Source: Clostridia bacterium
Lineage (GTDB): Bacteria > Bacillota > Peptococcia > DRI-13 > DTU073
Assembly: GCA_012842035.1 (NCBI GenBank)
Contig: DUTO01000202.1
Location: 1-16,305, forward strand
Length of the DNA: 16,305 nucleotides
Reading direction: 5' to 3'
In this document: positions 1-7,481 of the stretch, piece after piece
Layout of the letters: every line of letters starts with the position of its first letter
Numbering within the stretch: the first letter of the stretch is position 1
Notes under the pieces: generated by a model
Database searches by the model: none
What the model saw: only the letters and a program-made list of their open reading frames with translations
Told to the model about the DNA's origin: nothing
Made by a program: the position numbers and the translations under genes

Positions 1-959
1 ACAATAATTCTGTGCTAATTAGTAGCTTTTTAAATTTTTTATTAGCCTTTTTTTGCAAATTAATTAATGCTTTTTTCTCGTTTTCAGTAAAATAATAAAT
101 TTCATCATTAGGGTTATGAAGGAGTTTACCTGTTTTTATCGGTTCTTTTAAAATCACTTCTTGTACTCCTAATCCCTCTAAGAAGGCGAAGAAATTAAAC
201 AACTTTTTTTTCATTAACTTCATTTTTAGGGATTACGGCAATTACTGTTGTAAACAGTCCGGCTTTAACCGAGTATTTAATTGCATTGATAGCATTTTGA
301 TAGCATTTGCCATGTTGACGCTTTTCAATATCAATAATTTCATCACAAGTGGTAAGGCTTATTCCTAAGCCAAATACTCCATATTCTTTTAGTTTTTTCG
401 CTCTTTCTAAGGTGAGACCATCACCTGTAGTTAGGATATACAAAAGTGATTTATCGGTTACACATTGGCAGAGCTCCTTTAAATCTGGATGTAAAAGTGG
501 TTCTCCCCCGGTAAAAAAGATAATCGGAGTATTCATCTTTTGTAAATCGGCAATAATCTTTTTCCAATCATCTGTCGAGAGGTCAGTTTTATTTTTATCT
601 TTTGATCCGCAATAATAACAATCATAATTACATTTAGTTGTTATGGTAAGACAAATACTTAAAGGAGCAGTTTTTTTACAAAAGGCATGTGAAGTTAAAA
701 TATTTTGTTTATCTCGGGCTAAGTTCAGAAATGTTATAAAAGCCGGGGAAGGGAAAACAGGAAAGGCAAAATTAACATAATATATTCCCTGATGAGAGGT
801 CAGTTTATCTCTTGTTAAAAATTTCAAAGCAAATTTTAACATTTTAAACGTGGAATATAATTTGTCATTTTTTATCATTTCCTTGGTTTGCCGTAGTTGC
901 AATCTCACATTTTTATCCGTACTCATTTTAAAAATAACCTTTAGATTAGTTAATAGCAT
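1..959 (-). pseudogene. Radical SAM protein, frameshifted and partial (3' end beyond window)
   Basis: The protein carries the radical SAM cluster motif CX3CX2C (C110, C114, C117, numbering from the ATG at 959) and the downstream GGEP motif (151-154) typical of the SAM-binding barrel. It therefore probably binds a 4Fe-4S cluster and SAM; the substrate cannot be told. About 100 residues precede the cluster motif, longer than in minimal members. The reading frame stops at 195-197, just after an A8 tract (plus-strand T8 at 204-211). If the tract held seven A, the frame would continue without a stop to the window edge (EKKLFNFFAFLEGLGVQEV, then EPIKTGKLL, a phrase typical of the end of such barrels). 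I read this as one gene broken by a single extra base: a true pseudogene, a phase-variable tract or a sequencing error. An ATG at 959 with AGGGGGG five bases upstream is a better start than the TTG at 962. The gene is more AT-rich than its neighbours, possibly acquired. Confidence 0.8.
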
Positions 960-999
960 CAAGTCCCCCCTAACTATTTGCGGAATTCCATTGGACTTA

Positions 1000-1028
1000 A
1001 TATTATGTAATTCGCTATATTTTTACAA
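1000..1028 (-). promoter_or_regulatory. Probable sigma-A promoter of the radical SAM gene
   Basis: Read on the minus strand, a -35 box TTGTAA (1023-1028) is followed after exactly 17 bases by TAATAT (1000-1005). The predicted transcript start is near 993, about 35 bases before the ATG at 959. The spacing is ideal and both boxes are close to consensus. Nothing suggests an operator. Confidence 0.5.
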
Positions 1029-1079
1029 TATCCTGTTTTTTCAAACAACGTTAGTACAAATTTAATTAATTAGCATGGT

Positions 1080-1107
1080 TTGTTGGTTTTGGCATAAGGT
1101 ATATAAA
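1080..1107 (+). promoter_or_regulatory. Possible promoter of the TIGR04086 membrane gene
   Basis: A good -10 box, TATAAA (1102-1107), lies 16 bases after a weak -35, TTGTTG (1080-1085). It faces rightward toward the gene at 1144 in an AT-rich divergent spacer. The -35 is poor, so the call is tentative. Confidence 0.3.
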
Positions 1108-1143
1108 GATATGACCAAAAGGTAAAAGTAAAGGTGAGTAAAA

Positions 1144-1590
1144 ATGAGTGGTACGGATAAATTAGAGTTGAAAGCGATTTGGCTAGGTGTGACGGTAGCT
1201 TTAGGCTGTTGGTTTATGAGTGGGATTATGGCTTTGCTTTGGGTTGTACTCACAGAGGCGAAAGTTTATCATTTAGGGTTCTTACTTTATCTTTTGGGGC
1301 TTGCTGGGGTGCTCGTGGGAGGAGTAGTTGCGGGGAGAATAGCTGAAGAGAAAGGCTGGTTCCATGGTTTGTGGGTGGGGATTTTGTTAGGGCTTTTAGG
1401 GATTATTATCAATCTGGAGCTTGTGCCGGAATTGTATTCTTGGGTAACACTGGGTCGCCAACTTTTAGTTTGGTCCCTCTGGGGCTTGGCAGGTGGTTAT
1501 GTTGGTGCTCATTTCTTGACAAGAGCCAGACAAATGAGTAAGATAAAAGGCATAAGGAAGAAGCTGAAGAAGGGAAGTAGGAGCCTATAA
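1144..1590 (+). CDS. TIGR04086 (YrzE-type) integral membrane protein
   Basis: A 148-residue protein with four hydrophobic helices at roughly 12-34, 42-64, 72-92 and 104-125. They are separated by short loops and rich in Gly, with a GGVVAGR motif after helix two. The C-terminal tail (from about 128) is strongly basic and probably cytoplasmic. The size, Gly-rich helices and layout match the TIGR04086/DUF3792 family of Firmicutes membrane proteins, whose function is unknown. The start is ATG at 1144 with AAAGGTGAG upstream. The last 75 bases do double duty: they hold a consensus promoter (1516-1544) and the first strand of the valS T-box Stem I (from about 1572). Codon choice at the 3' end may therefore be constrained by RNA structure, and the basic tail may vary among relatives. 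Confidence 0.75.
   Translation: MSGTDKLELKAIWLGVTVALGCWFMSGIMALLWVVLTEAKVYHLGFLLYLLGLAGVLVGGVVAGRIAEEKGWFHGLWVGILLGLLGIIINLELVPELYSWVTLGRQLLVWSLWGLAGGYVGAHFLTRARQMSKIKGIRKKLKKGSRSL
1516..1544 (+). promoter_or_regulatory. valS promoter inside the upstream coding sequence
   Basis: A perfect -35 TTGACA (1516-1521) is followed after exactly 17 bases by TAAGAT (1539-1544). Transcription would start near 1551. That is 20-odd bases before the GGGAAGTAG that opens the T-box Stem I, as expected for a T-box leader. The whole promoter lies inside the 3' end of the TIGR04086 gene. Confidence 0.6.
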
Positions 1591-1810
1591 ATTCCTGCAG
1601 AGAGATAAACCCTAAGGCTGTGAGGTTTATTAGGGCTAGTTATAGTGCTTAAGTAGTCCCGGAGGCGCAGTATTGAAAAAGGGAAAGTAGATACTGCCGG
1701 GTTTGCCCGTTACAGCAGGAAATGAGTGTCCCCAGGGGGGAATTAAGGTGGTACCGCGGAAAAGAGGTCCTTCCGTCCTTTTAAGGATGGGAAGGATTTT
1801 GTTTTTTGTA
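1551..1810 (+). ncRNA. T-box leader of valS (tRNA-Val responsive), specifier GUA
   Basis: The hallmark T-box AAGGTGGTACCGCGG lies at 1745-1759, with the UGGU bulge (1749-1752) that pairs with the acceptor end of uncharged tRNA. Stem I can be folded by eye. GGGA (1572-1575) pairs with UCCC (1657-1660), CUAUAA (1585-1590) with UUAUAG (1640-1645), and AUAAACC (1605-1611) with GGUUUAU (1624-1630). An AGAGAG bulge lies at 1599-1604. The specifier loop has AGUAG on its 5' strand (1576-1580) and AA-GUA-G on its 3' strand, so the specifier is GUA (1653-1655), a valine codon. This agrees with the gene that follows. Stem II is 1667-1673 with 1691-1697 and Stem III is 1698-1709. Uncharged tRNA-Val should stabilise the antiterminator and let valS be transcribed. 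Stem I begins inside the upstream gene. Confidence 0.92.
1767..1807 (+). terminator. T-box-controlled intrinsic terminator
   Basis: UCCUUCC (1768-1774) plus GUCCUU pairs with AAGGAU and GGAAGGA (to about 1796) around a two-base loop, with one bulged G. It is followed by a U-rich run to 1807. The 5' arm lies just downstream of the T-box, where antiterminator and terminator compete. Confidence 0.85.
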
Positions 1811-1835
1811 GAAGTAGCAAAGAGGAGGAAGAAAG

Positions 1836-4514
1836 ATGAAGGATGAGCAGAATTTATCTACGGTATATGATCCTCAGAGTGTAGAGGAAAAGTGGTATCA
1901 GGTTTGGGAAAAAGAAGGTTATTTTAAAGCCAGAGTTGATGAGGAATTAAGTGAGCAGAAGGTGGCAGGGGAGGTAAAAATTTTTTCCGTGGTGATGCCT
2001 CCCCCGAATGTCACGGGTTCACTGCATTTAGGACATGCTTTAGATAATACTTTGCAGGATATTCTTACACGTTGGCATCGGATGCAGGGAGAGGAAACAC
2101 TTTGGCTGCCGGGAACAGACCATGCCGGGATTGCTACACAGGCTAGAGTGGAGGAACATTTAGCTAAGGAAGGTCTTTCTAAAGAGGACTTAGGGCGGGA
2201 GAAGTTTTTAGAAAGAGTGTGGGCTTGGAAAAGGCAATATGGGGGACATATTACCACCCAGCTACGTAAATTAGGAACTTCTTGTGATTGGTCTCAAGAA
2301 AGATTTACTTTAGATGAAGGTTGTTCGCGGGCTGTGCGTGAGGTCTTTGTTCGGCTTTATGAAAAAGGTTTGATTTATCAGGGAAATTATATTATCAATT
2401 GGTGTCCTAAATGTGAGACGACGATTTCTGATATTGAGGTGGAACATGCTCCACAGGCGGGGAAAATATGGCACATCCGGTATCCGGTTGTCGATAGTGA
2501 AGAAGAGATTATTATCGCCACAACGCGACCAGAAACAATGCTCGGGGATACAGCGGTAGCTGTTCATCCTGAAGATGAGCGTTATCGGCATTTGGTCGGT
2601 AAAGAGCTTCGTTTGCCACTTACAGAGCGGACTATTCCCATTATTACTGATGAATATGTAGATCGGGAATTTGGTACCGGTGCGGTTAAAGTTACTCCGG
2701 CTCATGACCCCAATGACTTTGAGATGGGACTTCGGCATAATTTAGAACAGATTACTGTTTTAGATCGTCAAGCGGTGATGAATGAACAGGCCGGGAAGTA
2801 TACAGGGATGGAACGTTATGCAGCCAGAAAACAGGTTGTCGCTGATTTAGAAAAGTTAGGTTTTTTGGTGAAAGTAGAAGAACATGAACATGCGGTAGGA
2901 CAGTGCTATCGTTGTGATACCGTAATTGAACCGTTAGTTTCTAAGCAGTGGTTTGTGAAGATGAAACCTTTGGCGGAGCCGGCGATTCAAGCAGTACGGG
3001 AGGGGAGAATTCGCTTTATCCCGGAACGTTTTACGAAGATTTATCTTAACTGGATGGAAAATATTCGTGATTGGTGTATTAGTCGGCAGTTGTGGTGGGG
3101 ACATCGTCTTCCTGTCTGGTATTGTCAGGACTGTGCCAAGGTTATCTGTACGAAAGAGGAACCACAGGTTTGTCCACAGTGTGGCTCGGCTAGCCTCATG
3201 CAAGACCCTGATGTTTTAGATACGTGGTTTAGTTCAGCTTTATGGCCTTTTTCCACGCTGGGTTGGCCGGAAAAAACAGAAATCTTGCAGTCTTATTATC
3301 CTACTTCTGTTTTAGTCACGGGACGCGATATTATTTTCTTCTGGGTGGCCCGTATGATTTTTTCGGCTTTAGAATTTATGTCTGATGTGCCTTTCCGTGA
3401 TGTTTTTATTCATGGCTTGGTACTGGATAGTCAAGGTAGGAAAATGAGTAAGTCTTTAGGTAATGGCATTGACCCCATTGAGGTGATTGAAGAGTATGGT
3501 GCCGATACCTTAAGGTTTATGTTAATTACAGGAAATACTCCCGGTAATGACTTGCGTTTTCAAACGGAGCGGTTAGAGGCGGTGCGTAATTTTGCCAATA
3601 AGATTTGGAATGCGTCACGTTTTGCTTTGCTGAACTTGGCTGATTATCAAGAGGAAGAGAATGATACTACAGCATATACTTTGGCCGACCGTTGGATTAG
3701 AAGTCGCTTTAATCGGACGGCTCAAGAAGTAACCCGTAATTTAGAACGGTATGAGTTGGGGGAAGCAGCACGGCTGATTTATGAATTTATTTGGGACGAG
3801 TTTTGTGACTGGTATATTGAAATAGTGAAGCCACGTCTTTATGGTAAAGAAACAGAAGCGAGTAGAAGAACGGCGCAAAAAGTAGTGGCGCAAACCTTGC
3901 GGGAAACGATGGAATTATTGCATCCGTTCATGCCCTTTTTGACGGAAGAGATTTGGCAGTACCTGCCTCATGAAGGAGAAACGGTTATGTTAGCGCCGTG
4001 GCCTTTTGGTGTAGAAAAAGAATTAGATGAACAGGCTGAAAAAGAGATGGCTTTATTGATGGATGTGGTTAGGGCGATTCGTAATTTGCGCAGTGAAATG
4101 AATGTTCCTTTGGGGAAAAAGGCTAAGGTCGTGTTGATGGCTCAAGATGAAGAAATTCTCGCTATTTTAGAGAAGGGCGAAAAATATCTCTTTAATTTAG
4201 CTAAATTAGCTGAGGCTGACCTGGTGTTGAGCAGTCCACAAAAACCGGAGCAGGCAGTTACCGCTGTCGTGAGTGGTGTGGAAGTTTATCTGCTTTTACA
4301 AGGGTTGGTAGATATCAAGCAGGAAAAGGCACGTTTAGCCAAAGAAAACAAAGTTTTAGATCAGGAGATTGCCCGTGCCGAAAAGAAACTTAGTAATAAA
4401 GGCTTTTTAACCAAGGCACCACAGGAAATAGTAAAGAAGGAAGAGGAAAAGTTAAAGGACTATCGTACTAAGAAAGAAGCACTTTTAGAAAGGATTGCAT
4501 CTTTAGGAGGTTGA
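1836..4514 (+). CDS. valS: Valyl-tRNA synthetase
   Basis: Class I aminoacyl-tRNA synthetase that activates valine with ATP and loads it on tRNA-Val in the cytoplasm. The 892-residue length is typical. The HIGH signature appears as HLGH (64-67) in the PPPNVTGSLHLGHAL context diagnostic of ValRS. KMSKS lies at 536-540, followed by LGNGIDP. The CP1 editing domain contains TTRPETMLGDTAVAVHP, and several CxxC pairs (for example CPKC, CYRC and CPQC) suggest zinc sites as in bacterial ValRS. The C-terminal 60-70 residues are Lys/Glu-rich, matching the ValRS coiled-coil arm that contacts tRNA. The ATG at 1836 has AGAGGAGGAAG upstream. Expression is governed by the T-box with a valine specifier. The stop is four bases before folC, so the two genes form an operon. 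Confidence 0.98.
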   Translation: MKDEQNLSTVYDPQSVEEKWYQVWEKEGYFKARVDEELSEQKVAGEVKIFSVVMPPPNVTGSLHLGHALDNTLQDILTRWHRMQGEETLWLPGTDHAGIATQARVEEHLAKEGLSKEDLGREKFLERVWAWKRQYGGHITTQLRKLGTSCDWSQERFTLDEGCSRAVREVFVRLYEKGLIYQGNYIINWCPKCETTISDIEVEHAPQAGKIWHIRYPVVDSEEEIIIATTRPETMLGDTAVAVHPEDERYRHLVGKELRLPLTERTIPIITDEYVDREFGTGAVKVTPAHDPNDFEMGLRHNLEQITVLDRQAVMNEQAGKYTGMERYAARKQVVADLEKLGFLVKVEEHEHAVGQCYRCDTVIEPLVSKQWFVKMKPLAEPAIQAVREGRIRFIPERFTKIYLNWMENIRDWCISRQLWWGHRLPVWYCQDCAKVICTKEEPQVCPQCGSASLMQDPDVLDTWFSSALWPFSTLGWPEKTEILQSYYPTSVLVTGRDIIFFWVARMIFSALEFMSDVPFRDVFIHGLVLDSQGRKMSKSLGNGIDPIEVIEEYGADTLRFMLITGNTPGNDLRFQTERLEAVRNFANKIWNASRFALLNLADYQEEENDTTAYTLADRWIRSRFNRTAQEVTRNLERYELGEAARLIYEFIWDEFCDWYIEIVKPRLYGKETEASRRTAQKVVAQTLRETMELLHPFMPFLTEEIWQYLPHEGETVMLAPWPFGVEKELDEQAEKEMALLMDVVRAIRNLRSEMNVPLGKKAKVVLMAQDEEILAILEKGEKYLFNLAKLAEADLVLSSPQKPEQAVTAVVSGVEVYLLLQGLVDIKQEKARLAKENKVLDQEIARAEKKLSNKGFLTKAPQEIVKKEEEKLKDYRTKKEALLERIASLGG

Positions 4515-4518
4515 GTGC

Positions 4519-5811
4519 ATGGAATATAGTCAAGCTATACTAAAGCTTAAACAATTTAAGCGTTTGGGGATAAATTTAGGTTTACAGCGGATTAATGATA
4601 TGTTGCAGATTTTAGGTAATCCGGAAGAAGATTTCCCTATAGTTCATATTGGAGGAACAAATGGCAAGGGTTCCACGGTAGCTATGCTGGAGTCTATGTT
4701 AAGAGAAGCCGGTTATCGGGTAGGTGTCTTTAGTTCACCTCATCTTCTTTCTCATCGTGAACGTTTTGTAATTAATGGAGAAAATATTGCCGAGAAAAAA
4801 TTTGTCCTTTTGTTCACAGAGGTTTTAGAAACTTTGGCCGAGGTACAACAAGATACAGGGGAAATTCCGACTGAATTTGAGATTTTAACAGCCATGGCTT
4901 TTTTATATTTTGCTCGTGAAAAAGTAGATATTGCCTTGATTGAAGTAGGCTTGGGGGGCGATTTTGATTCCACGAATGTAATGAAAAAGCCGTTACTTTC
5001 TATAATCACCAATGTTTCCTTTGACCATCAATATTGTTTGGGGAATACTCTGGGGGAAATAGCAGAAAAGAAAAGTGGAATTATTAAACAGGGTTGTCCT
5101 GTGGTGACGGCAAGTAAAGAGGAAGAAGTTTTGCAGGTTATTAGGCAAAAGGCGCAGAACCTACAGGCTCCATTATGGGAAGTATGGCGGGAGGCTATTT
5201 GGGAAGGGCAAGAGGAAACAAGGGCCGGACAGTATTTTACGGTGCAAACCTCACAACATAATTATGGTAGATTTTTTCTGCCTATGCGAGGTGCCCATCA
5301 GTTGGAAAATGCGGTTACCGCCATTTTAGCCGGAGAAGTTTTGCAGAAACAGGGTTGGCGGATGGGAACACAAACAATTAAGGATGGGCTGGCCAAGGTA
5401 AAGTGGTCCGGGCGTTTGGAGCTTATAGGGCAGAATCCCCTTTTCGTTTTGGATGGGGCTCATAATCCTGCCGGATTTAGGGCCTTGGCCCAATGGTTGG
5501 CGAAAAAAAGGCAGGAAGTACGGCGGATAATTTTGGTGATCGGAATGTTAGATGATAAAGATGGGGCGCGATCAGTTTGTCTGATAGAGCCTTTAGTGGA
5601 GATGGTGATTATCACCAGACCTGATTCGGAGCGAACGGAGCGTTGGCGGGAGTTGAAAGATTGTTTTCAGGGTGAAGGGTCTCTTTTCTGTATCGAAAAT
5701 TTAGAGGAGGCAATCAAAAGGGCTCAAGAGGAAGCTCGAGCAGAAGATTTGGTACTGGTTACCGGGTCGCTTCATTTGATGGGTAAGGCACGGGAAATTT
5801 TACAAAATTAG
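4519..5811 (+). CDS. folC: Folylpolyglutamate synthase / dihydrofolate synthase
   Basis: Mur-ligase-family enzyme that joins glutamate to dihydropteroate and/or extends the gamma-glutamate chain of folates with ATP. The P-loop GGTNGKGS lies at 45-52. It is followed by SSPHL and RERFVINGENI (the substrate and omega loop region), a Mur-type central segment (IEVGLGGDFDSTNV, then ITNVSFDHQ) and the C-terminal HNPAG signature of the family. The 430 residues match the usual length. The RBS AGGAGG (4505-4510) sits inside the end of valS and the start lies four bases after its stop, so translation is probably coupled. Placement of folC directly after valS is common in Firmicutes. A strong hairpin terminator follows at once, so valS-folC is probably one T-box-controlled transcript. 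The substrate range (DHFS plus FPGS, or FPGS only) cannot be settled from sequence. Confidence 0.95.
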   Translation: MEYSQAILKLKQFKRLGINLGLQRINDMLQILGNPEEDFPIVHIGGTNGKGSTVAMLESMLREAGYRVGVFSSPHLLSHRERFVINGENIAEKKFVLLFTEVLETLAEVQQDTGEIPTEFEILTAMAFLYFAREKVDIALIEVGLGGDFDSTNVMKKPLLSIITNVSFDHQYCLGNTLGEIAEKKSGIIKQGCPVVTASKEEEVLQVIRQKAQNLQAPLWEVWREAIWEGQEETRAGQYFTVQTSQHNYGRFFLPMRGAHQLENAVTAILAGEVLQKQGWRMGTQTIKDGLAKVKWSGRLELIGQNPLFVLDGAHNPAGFRALAQWLAKKRQEVRRIILVIGMLDDKDGARSVCLIEPLVEMVIITRPDSERTERWRELKDCFQGEGSLFCIENLEEAIKRAQEEARAEDLVLVTGSLHLMGKAREILQN

Positions 5812-5818
5812 TTCTAAA

Positions 5819-5869
5819 AACATCCCCTTAACTCATATAATTTAGAGTTAAGATGGGGGTGTTGTTTTT
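5819..5869 (+). terminator. Strong intrinsic terminator after folC
   Basis: AACAUCCCC (5819-5827) pairs with GGGGGUGUU (5855-5863), and UUAACUC (5828-5834) with GAGUUAA (5845-5851). The loop is about ten bases and there is a GAU bulge. A T5 run follows at 5865-5869. The 3' arm contains the first possible ATG (5853) of the next gene. Confidence 0.85.
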
Positions 5870-6683
5870 GATTAGATTAAGGGTATTAATTTTGGCCTTA
5901 GTTCTTTTTTTGACATTGTTCTTAGGACAGGGATTAGGGCGTTTTTATTTAGGAAATATAACACGTGAAATACCGGAGGAAACGTTAAAAAGGAATGTTT
6001 CCCTTTCTTCACGGGAGCAAAGTTTGTCCTCTGAATTAAGGCAAAAAAAGAAGGTTTTACGTTTAAAACAAGTAGAGTATTATACTTTGCTGGTGGCTAC
6101 AGCAGATGAACGAGAACAGGCCTTGCAGATAGGGCAAGAATTGGGACAAAAAGGTTTTCCGGTGATTGTCACCGGAGAAGGACCATGTGAAGTTTTATTG
6201 GGTTTGGCTAATCAGGAAAAGAGTTTGGTTGGATTAGCAAAAAGAATTAAGGTGGAAGAGAAAGAAGCCGAGGTAAGAAAAGATTATTTAAATAAGGTTG
6301 CCTTCAAATTTATGGTGGAGGATACTTTCGCGGCAGAAAAAATTGCGCCATTTTTAGGTAAGGTAAGTCTATGTTTGGAAAAAGGGCTGTTTCTTTATCC
6401 GGGAACCGTTGTTGAGGATGAAAAAGTTATTTTGTTGCGTCCTAAATTTTCTTTATTAGCTGATTCTTTAGAAGAAATAGCTCTTGAAGGTCAAAGGCTT
6501 AGTGAAGCAAACGAAGCGGAGATGAGTAAGGCTTTAAGCTATTTATCCGGATTATGTAGTCAGTGGGGGGAGAGTTTGCGTCAAGTGGAGAAAGAATGGA
6601 CAGATTTAGCTTTCTTAAAAAGCCAACAACAAGGGTTGGCTTTACTGGAGGAATATCATCGTCTGCTTAAAATGACAAATTAA
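5853..6683 (+). CDS. Membrane-anchored protein with a SPOR-like domain
   Basis: A 276-residue protein with one N-terminal membrane helix (about 9-27) and the rest probably outside the membrane. Residues about 74-138 (YYTLLVATADEREQA, then ELGQKGFPVIV, then two short strand-helix units) follow the pattern of a SPOR peptidoglycan-binding domain: strand, helix, G-F-P strand, repeated. The identification is by pattern only. The remainder is Lys/Glu-rich and probably helical. The function is unknown; a role in envelope or septal wall biology would suit a SPOR protein and the nearby shape genes. The start is uncertain. The ATG at 5853 lies in the bulge and 3' arm of the folC terminator and has no good RBS. 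In-frame TTG at 5868, six bases after GGGGGUG, is an attractive alternative. Confidence 0.6.
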   Translation: MGVLFLIRLRVLILALVLFLTLFLGQGLGRFYLGNITREIPEETLKRNVSLSSREQSLSSELRQKKKVLRLKQVEYYTLLVATADEREQALQIGQELGQKGFPVIVTGEGPCEVLLGLANQEKSLVGLAKRIKVEEKEAEVRKDYLNKVAFKFMVEDTFAAEKIAPFLGKVSLCLEKGLFLYPGTVVEDEKVILLRPKFSLLADSLEEIALEGQRLSEANEAEMSKALSYLSGLCSQWGESLRQVEKEWTDLAFLKSQQQGLALLEEYHRLLKMTN

Positions 6684-6716
6684 AAATGCCCCTTTTCTCC
6701 TTACGATTAAATGTAC

Positions 6717-6722
6717 TATAAT
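6717..6722 (+). promoter_or_regulatory. Possible -10 box for the DRTGG-PHP-ATPase operon
   Basis: A perfect TATAAT lies 33 bases before the ATG at 6756 in an otherwise gene-free gap (6684-6755). No convincing -35 exists at 16-18 bases upstream (TTTTCT at best), so an activator or another sigma factor may be needed, or the match is chance. Confidence 0.35.
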
Positions 6723-6755
6723 AAAGGTATATATGAAGGTGTGGGAGGAAGCGTG

Positions 6756-7112
6756 ATGACACTCACTGAGATAGCGACATTATTGGAGGCAGTATCATTT
6801 ACGAAGTTAAAGTTGGATGATATTGAAATACAATCAGCTTGTGGGTGTGACTTGTTAAGTGATGTTTTGGCTTTTACTAAGGAAAAAACATTATTATTGA
6901 CCGGTCTAGTTCATCCTCAAGTCTTACGTACGGTAGAAATGGTGGATTTGGCGGGTGTGGTTTTTGTCCGTGGCAAGGAACCGACTGAGGAAATGGTGGT
7001 ATTAGCTCAAGAAAAAAGAATTCCTTTGTTGTCTACTCTGCATCCGATGTATGAAGCTTGTGGCATTTTATATCGAGCCGGTTTGGCCGGCAATAGTGAG
7101 TTAAAAGATTAG
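6756..7112 (+). CDS. DRTGG-domain protein, first copy
   Basis: A 118-residue soluble protein that is essentially one DRTGG-type domain. It shows the GCDLLSDVLAF motif near residues 30-40, then a hydrophobic strand LLLTGL, then VVFVRGKEPTEEMV and a final helix EACGILYRAGL. This domain family is small and poorly characterised, and is also found fused to CBS domains and phosphotransacetylases. I chose ATG 6756 because GGGAGGAA lies five bases upstream; the longer frame from 6711 has no RBS. It heads a tight four-gene set (gaps of 18, -4 and 20 bases). The neighbour pair is paralogous, but the LTGLVHPQV of this copy replaces the LTVQTHQNV of the second, so they are probably not interchangeable. 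In related Clostridia such genes sit by [FeFe]-hydrogenases; that link is recalled, not tested. Confidence 0.75.
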   Translation: MTLTEIATLLEAVSFTKLKLDDIEIQSACGCDLLSDVLAFTKEKTLLLTGLVHPQVLRTVEMVDLAGVVFVRGKEPTEEMVVLAQEKRIPLLSTLHPMYEACGILYRAGLAGNSELKD

Positions 7113-7130
7113 CCGGGGAGATGATTGGCT

Positions 7131-7481
7131 ATGGAATTAAAAGAAATTGCAGAAAGTATACAGTTAATACTTTTGAATGAAGCTGAAGTAGATTTAGAGG
7201 GGAAAATTAAAGGCTGTTATATTGGGGACTTGCTTAGTAATGTAATGGCTCATGCCCAAGCAGGAGATTTGTGGTTAACAGTACAAACCCATCAAAATGT
7301 AGTGGCCGTAGCGCAATTGCTTAATTTAGGAGGCATAGTTTTTGTGGAGGGGCATCTGCCTCAGGAAGAAACTATGGTTAAGGCTAAACAGGAAAAAATT
7401 CCTCTTTTCAGTACAAAAGAAAGTGCATATAACTTGGCCGGAAAGCTTTATCAAAGAGGGTTGGGCAAAAGAAAGTCATGA
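7131..7481 (+). CDS. DRTGG-domain protein, second copy
   Basis: A paralogue of the preceding gene, 116 residues from the ATG at 7131. The family pattern is clear: GCYIGDLLSNVMAHAQAGD, LWLTVQTHQNVVAVAQLL, GGIVFVEGHLPQEETMVKA, then IPLFSTKESAYNLAGKLYQRGL. This copy is closer to the family consensus (GDLLSxVM, T-x-Q-x-H-x-N) than the first. GGGGAGATGATTGGCT lies upstream, and GGGGAG fits a start at 7131 better than the in-frame upstream codon at 7125. Its stop codon overlaps the start of the PHP gene (ATGA at 7478-7481), which implies coupled translation. The biochemical function is unknown; a ligand-binding or regulatory role is the usual guess. Confidence 0.75.
   Translation: MELKEIAESIQLILLNEAEVDLEGKIKGCYIGDLLSNVMAHAQAGDLWLTVQTHQNVVAVAQLLNLGGIVFVEGHLPQEETMVKAKQEKIPLFSTKESAYNLAGKLYQRGLGKRKS

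Noticed and set aside
1687..1689. GUA in GGGAAAGTAGATAC as the T-box specifier
   Set aside because: It sits in the loop of the GCAGUAU/AUACUGC hairpin, which matches the Stem II position with its AGUA element. The specifier loop of Stem I lies upstream and already offers GUA at 1653-1655.
2310..2738. 142-codon minus-strand frame inside valS
   Set aside because: It is fully antisense to conserved ValRS sequence, with no RBS and no domain.
6711..6755. Upstream extension of the first DRTGG protein from ATG 6711
   Set aside because: The extension overlaps a TATAAT box, has no RBS and adds residues not seen in the domain. ATG 6756 has a proper GGGAGGAA.
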